Assembly (NCBI GenBank): GCA_003021685.1
Contig: PXRO01000017.1
Span: 96,498-160,497, forward strand
DNA: 64,000 nt
From: Halobacteriales archaeon QS_4_62_28
Lineage (GTDB): Archaea > Halobacteriota > Halobacteria > Halobacteriales > Haloarculaceae
Reading direction: 5' to 3'
Shown here: positions 62,069 to 64,000 of the stretch, in pieces
Position numbering within the stretch: the first letter of the stretch is position 1
How the letters are laid out: each line of letters starts with the position of its first letter
Made by a program: the position numbers and the translations under genes
Notes under the pieces: generated by a model
Databases searched by the model: none
Seen by the model: the letters and a program-made list of their open reading frames with translations, nothing else
What the model was told of the DNA's origin: nothing

Positions 62069-62075
62069 CTTTATG
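62069..62075 (+). promoter_or_regulatory. TATA box of the winged-helix gene
   Basis: CTTTATG lies about 29 bp upstream of ATG 62101, predicting a leaderless or nearly leaderless mRNA and supporting that start over the frame opening at 61882. Confidence 0.6.
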
Positions 62076-62100
62076 CATCCTGCACCACTCGTCACAGGTG

Positions 62101-62367
62101 ATGACCGAATCTGACGGGGAGGCCATCGCAGACCTCCCACCGAGCGCGAAGCTCGTGTACAAGGTTCTGGAGTACGACGGCCCGCTCACCCAGAAGGGCA
62201 TCGTCCAGGAGTCGATGCTCTCGGCGCGGACCGTTCGCTACGCACTGGAACGACTCGACGAGGTGGGTGTGATCGAAGAGGACGTCTACTTCGCGGACGC
62301 ACGGCAGAACCTCTACGAGATCACTGATTCACAGGCTGAGCAGGCCGACGCAGCGGTTTCTGACTAA
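62101..62367 (+). CDS. Small winged-helix (MarR/TrmB-like) transcription factor
   Basis: 88 aa from ATG 62101 (MTESDGEAIADLPPSAKLVY). A single winged helix: AKLVYKVLEYDGPLTQKGIV, SMLSARTVRYALERLDEVGV and the wing DARQNLYEIT. No ligand domain. Such proteins are common and conserved in haloarchaea; target genes unknown. Divergent from the EMC6/rli operon. Confidence 0.85.
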   Translation: MTESDGEAIADLPPSAKLVYKVLEYDGPLTQKGIVQESMLSARTVRYALERLDEVGVIEEDVYFADARQNLYEITDSQAEQADAAVSD

Positions 62368-62461
62368 CAGGGCCGGTTCGCTGGGCGGACGTCTTCTCCC
62401 GTTGATTCGACGATTTCGGCACTGGTCGTCGTGTCGACGAACCGTTCGTGGTACCGAGTCG

Positions 62462-62728
62462 CTACGTGCCGGCTTGCTGGAGTGCGTCTTCGAGGTCGTC
62501 ACGCTGGGTGACGCCGACGAACCGCTCGACGATGCCGTCGTCGTTCTCGACGATCAGCGTCGGGAGCGAGCGCACCTGGTATTCGTTAGCAACGTCTTGC
62601 TCCTCGTCGACGTTGATCTTCTCGAAGCTCACGTCGCCCCAGTCTTCCTCCAGTTCTTCGAGGATCGGGTCCTGGGTCTTACACGGGCCACACCAATCGG
62701 CGTAGAAGTCCTTGAGCGTAACTGTCAT
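62462..62728 (-). CDS. trxA: Thioredoxin
   Basis: 88 aa. Active site YADWCGPCKTQDP (Cys13, Cys16), cis-Pro in VRSLPTLIVENDDG and a C-terminal helix DDLEDALQQ. It is slightly short because the first beta strand and helix are trimmed, as in many archaeal thioredoxins. Reduces protein disulfides in the cytoplasm. Confidence 0.93.
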   Translation of the reverse strand: MTVTLKDFYADWCGPCKTQDPILEELEEDWGDVSFEKINVDEEQDVANEYQVRSLPTLIVENDDGIVERFVGVTQRDDLEDALQQAGT

Positions 62729-62820
62729 AGATTCCCGCTCTCAGCTAACTCGCCAGGCCAAATAAGGATTGTCACACCGAAAGGGAAAGGCTTACCCCGG
62801 ATGGTCGTCCAGTCATCGGT

Positions 62821-62976
62821 ATGAGTAGCAGCGACAGCGGCGGCTTGATGTCGAGTGCCGGCCTCGTCCGGTATTTCGACGCGGAAGACCAGAACACGAT
62901 CCGGCTCGACCCGCGGTCGGTCGTGGCCTTCGGAATCCTGTTTGGCGTCTTCGTCCTGACATTGAACGTCCTATGA
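62821..62976 (+). CDS. secG: Preprotein translocase Sec61-beta subunit
   Basis: 51 aa from ATG 62821 to TGA 62974-62976: [20 protein letters not shown], then [20 protein letters not shown] and a C-terminal membrane helix. The [15 protein letters not shown] pattern is the archaeal Sec61-beta signature. It is part of the SecYE-beta channel. The tip of the next IS element begins right at its stop codon. Confidence 0.95.
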   Translation: MSSSDSGGLMSSAGLVRYFDAEDQNTIRLDPRSVVAFGILFGVFVLTLNVL

Positions 62977-63068
62977 CATCCTCCGCGCCGTGAACAGAGA
63001 GAGACTCCGTCCCTCAGGCAGTCGGGCGTCGCCCGACGACGGCGCGGTTTCCTCCGTGGGAGTCTCGG
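62974..63068 (-). ncRNA. Right end and predicted guide RNA of the second tnpB element
   Basis: On the minus strand, after the tnpB stop, come GACTCCCACGGAGGAAACCG, an inverted repeat GTCGTCGGGCGACGCCCGAC (about 63020-63040) and the tip GGCGCGGAGGATGTCA, whose last bases coincide with the secG stop TGA. The CCCACGGAGGAA motif is shared with the first tnpB element. The RNA role is inferred from the TnpB family. Confidence 0.5.
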
Positions 63069-64000
63069 CTATGCCGATTCCCCGGAGGCAACATTCCCGT
63101 CACGGTGGACGGTACTCGGGTCTGTGCGCTGTTCTTTGGGACGGTGAGAGCGTGATGACTCCGACCATTCGTGGTCGTCCCACTCGAACCGTGCTTGAAA
63201 ACGCGACGCGTTTTCAGCATCCTGGAAACCGGCGGTTTCCGAGGACACGGGCCGTGCCATCGGCCTGACTACCTGTTCTGTGTGCCGCTTCAGGAACGTT
63301 TCTGACGCTGTAAGGTCGGCGTGCCCCTCGAACCCACACGAACAGGTGAGCGTCTCCTGATGCCGTGTCGTTCGGTCTGTCGAACCGCACTGTGGACACT
63401 CTTGACTGGTCCACGCTTCCGACCGGACTTCTATCGAGATACCGTATTCCTCGGCGGTACAGACTAGTCGCTCGGTAAACTTCTTGAACGACCAGAAGTT
63501 GTGGGTCTTGGCGTTGGTTTCGACCGACCAGTGCGTGTCCAGCACGTCCGTCAACCCACCGATATACACTGTGTCGACGCCCTCGACGTACAGTCGTTCC
63601 AGCAGGTCACGACACAACGCTTCTTGGGCGTGGTCCCGGCGACGAGTCCGTTTCCGATACAGTCGCCGGATACGCTCACTACTGTACTGGTCGTCTTCGA
63701 GTTTCGACTGCAACCGGGCGATTTCTCGTGTCGTGTCACGGAATCGCTGGAATAATCCACGGCCTTCGTACAGGTACTGGTCGCCGGTCGTCGTGGTACA
63801 GGCGACGAGATTGTTCGCACCAATATCCAGAGCGGCCGTCTCGTCGGCCAGTGGAGTGTCCCGTGCATCGTCAGAAACAGTCACAGGTTGCGAAGCTCGG
63901 AAGGTGCTGTCTGTCTCGTCGTACCACAGATCTAATCGGCCCTGTTTGTCGTAGTCGGGCCAGTTCGGGTCGCCAGCGATTTCGAGGCGGAGTCGCCCGG
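63069..64000 (-). CDS. tnpB: TnpB family protein, N-terminus beyond the window
   Basis: The frame is open from the stop at 63069 to the right edge (at least 310 codons). [20 protein letters not shown] at the edge is ordinary TnpB sequence, so the start lies outside. RuvC-I Asp is in [14 protein letters not shown]; the zinc finger is CPQC...[18 protein letters not shown] with the RuvC-III Asp. At RuvC-II the protein reads [10 protein letters not shown], lacking both Glu and Asp of the usual E-D-L. The C-terminal tail after FEWDDHEW is Ser/Arg-rich. No tnpA seen within the window. Confidence 0.88.
   Translation of the reverse strand, partial: GRLRLEIAGDPNWPDYDKQGRLDLWYDETDSTFRASQPVTVSDDARDTPLADETAALDIGANNLVACTTTTGDQYLYEGRGLFQRFRDTTREIARLQSKLEDDQYSSERIRRLYRKRTRRRDHAQEALCRDLLERLYVEGVDTVYIGGLTDVLDTHWSVETNAKTHNFWSFKKFTERLVCTAEEYGISIEVRSEAWTSQECPQCGSTDRTTRHQETLTCSCGFEGHADLTASETFLKRHTEQVVRPMARPVSSETAGFQDAENASRFQARFEWDDHEWSESSRSHRPKEQRTDPSTVHRDGNVASGESA

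Overview
The window is a gap-free piece of a haloarchaeal (class Halobacteria) chromosome. It is GC-rich, the predicted proteins are strongly acidic, and several promoters are archaeal TATA boxes placed about 26 bp upstream of apparently leaderless start codons. Marker genes include ribosomal protein L15e, ABCE1/RLI, Sec61-beta, an archaeal RNase P RNA, a UbaA-type SAMP-activating enzyme, phytoene synthase, a PGF-CTERM surface protein and an F420-linked reductase. The urease gene order ureBCAGDEF fits what I recall of Haloarcula-type haloarchaea, but the genus cannot be fixed from the sequence alone.

Layout. 0-13 kb: a membrane protein bracketed by repeat fragments, an M23-like protein, DUF4385, an isochorismatase-type hydrolase, two tandem Hvo_1808-like lipoprotein metalloproteases, nicotinate phosphoribosyltransferase, rnpB, a PGF-CTERM surface protein, a YgfZ/GcvT-like protein and a geranylgeranyl reductase-type flavoprotein. 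13-15 kb: a TnpB-only IS1341-type element. 15-26 kb: an RNB ribonuclease, an HxlR regulator, crtB, rpl15e with a switch-like leader, a BtuF-like protein, ubaA, a VapBC-type pair, M32 and M20 peptidases, a 620-bp gene-free block with hairpins and a 24-bp tandem repeat, and a DUF368 polyprenyl-phosphate translocase. 26-27 kb: an AT-richer patch with a lipoprotein and two very small ORFs.

27-51.6 kb is a coherent nitrogen and nickel region. It holds ureBCAGDEF, an MFS transporter, gamma-glutamyltransferase, a sensor kinase, an ECF nickel importer (nikMNQO-like) divergent from nikR, a urea ABC transporter urtABCDE, a JAMM-like protein, a sodium:solute symporter, a PhoU/AbrB regulator and a ureohydrolase of the agmatinase family. 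Read together, the cell can import urea, or release it inside from a guanidino compound, hydrolyse it with a nickel enzyme, and control the nickel supply for that enzyme.

51.6-64 kb holds housekeeping genes: a 7TM sensor kinase, PINA-type PIN/ATPase/KH protein, npdG, HAD and UPF0146 proteins, archaemetzincin, ABCE1 with an EMC6-like protein, thioredoxin and secG. A second TnpB runs off the right edge.

The least explained material is non-coding. There are three families of 80-84 bp near-perfect palindromes (A, five copies including one strongly diverged; B, two full copies and two halves; C, one copy), two strings of back-to-back hairpins, the 24-bp minisatellite, and three mutually exclusive helices in front of the L15e start codon.
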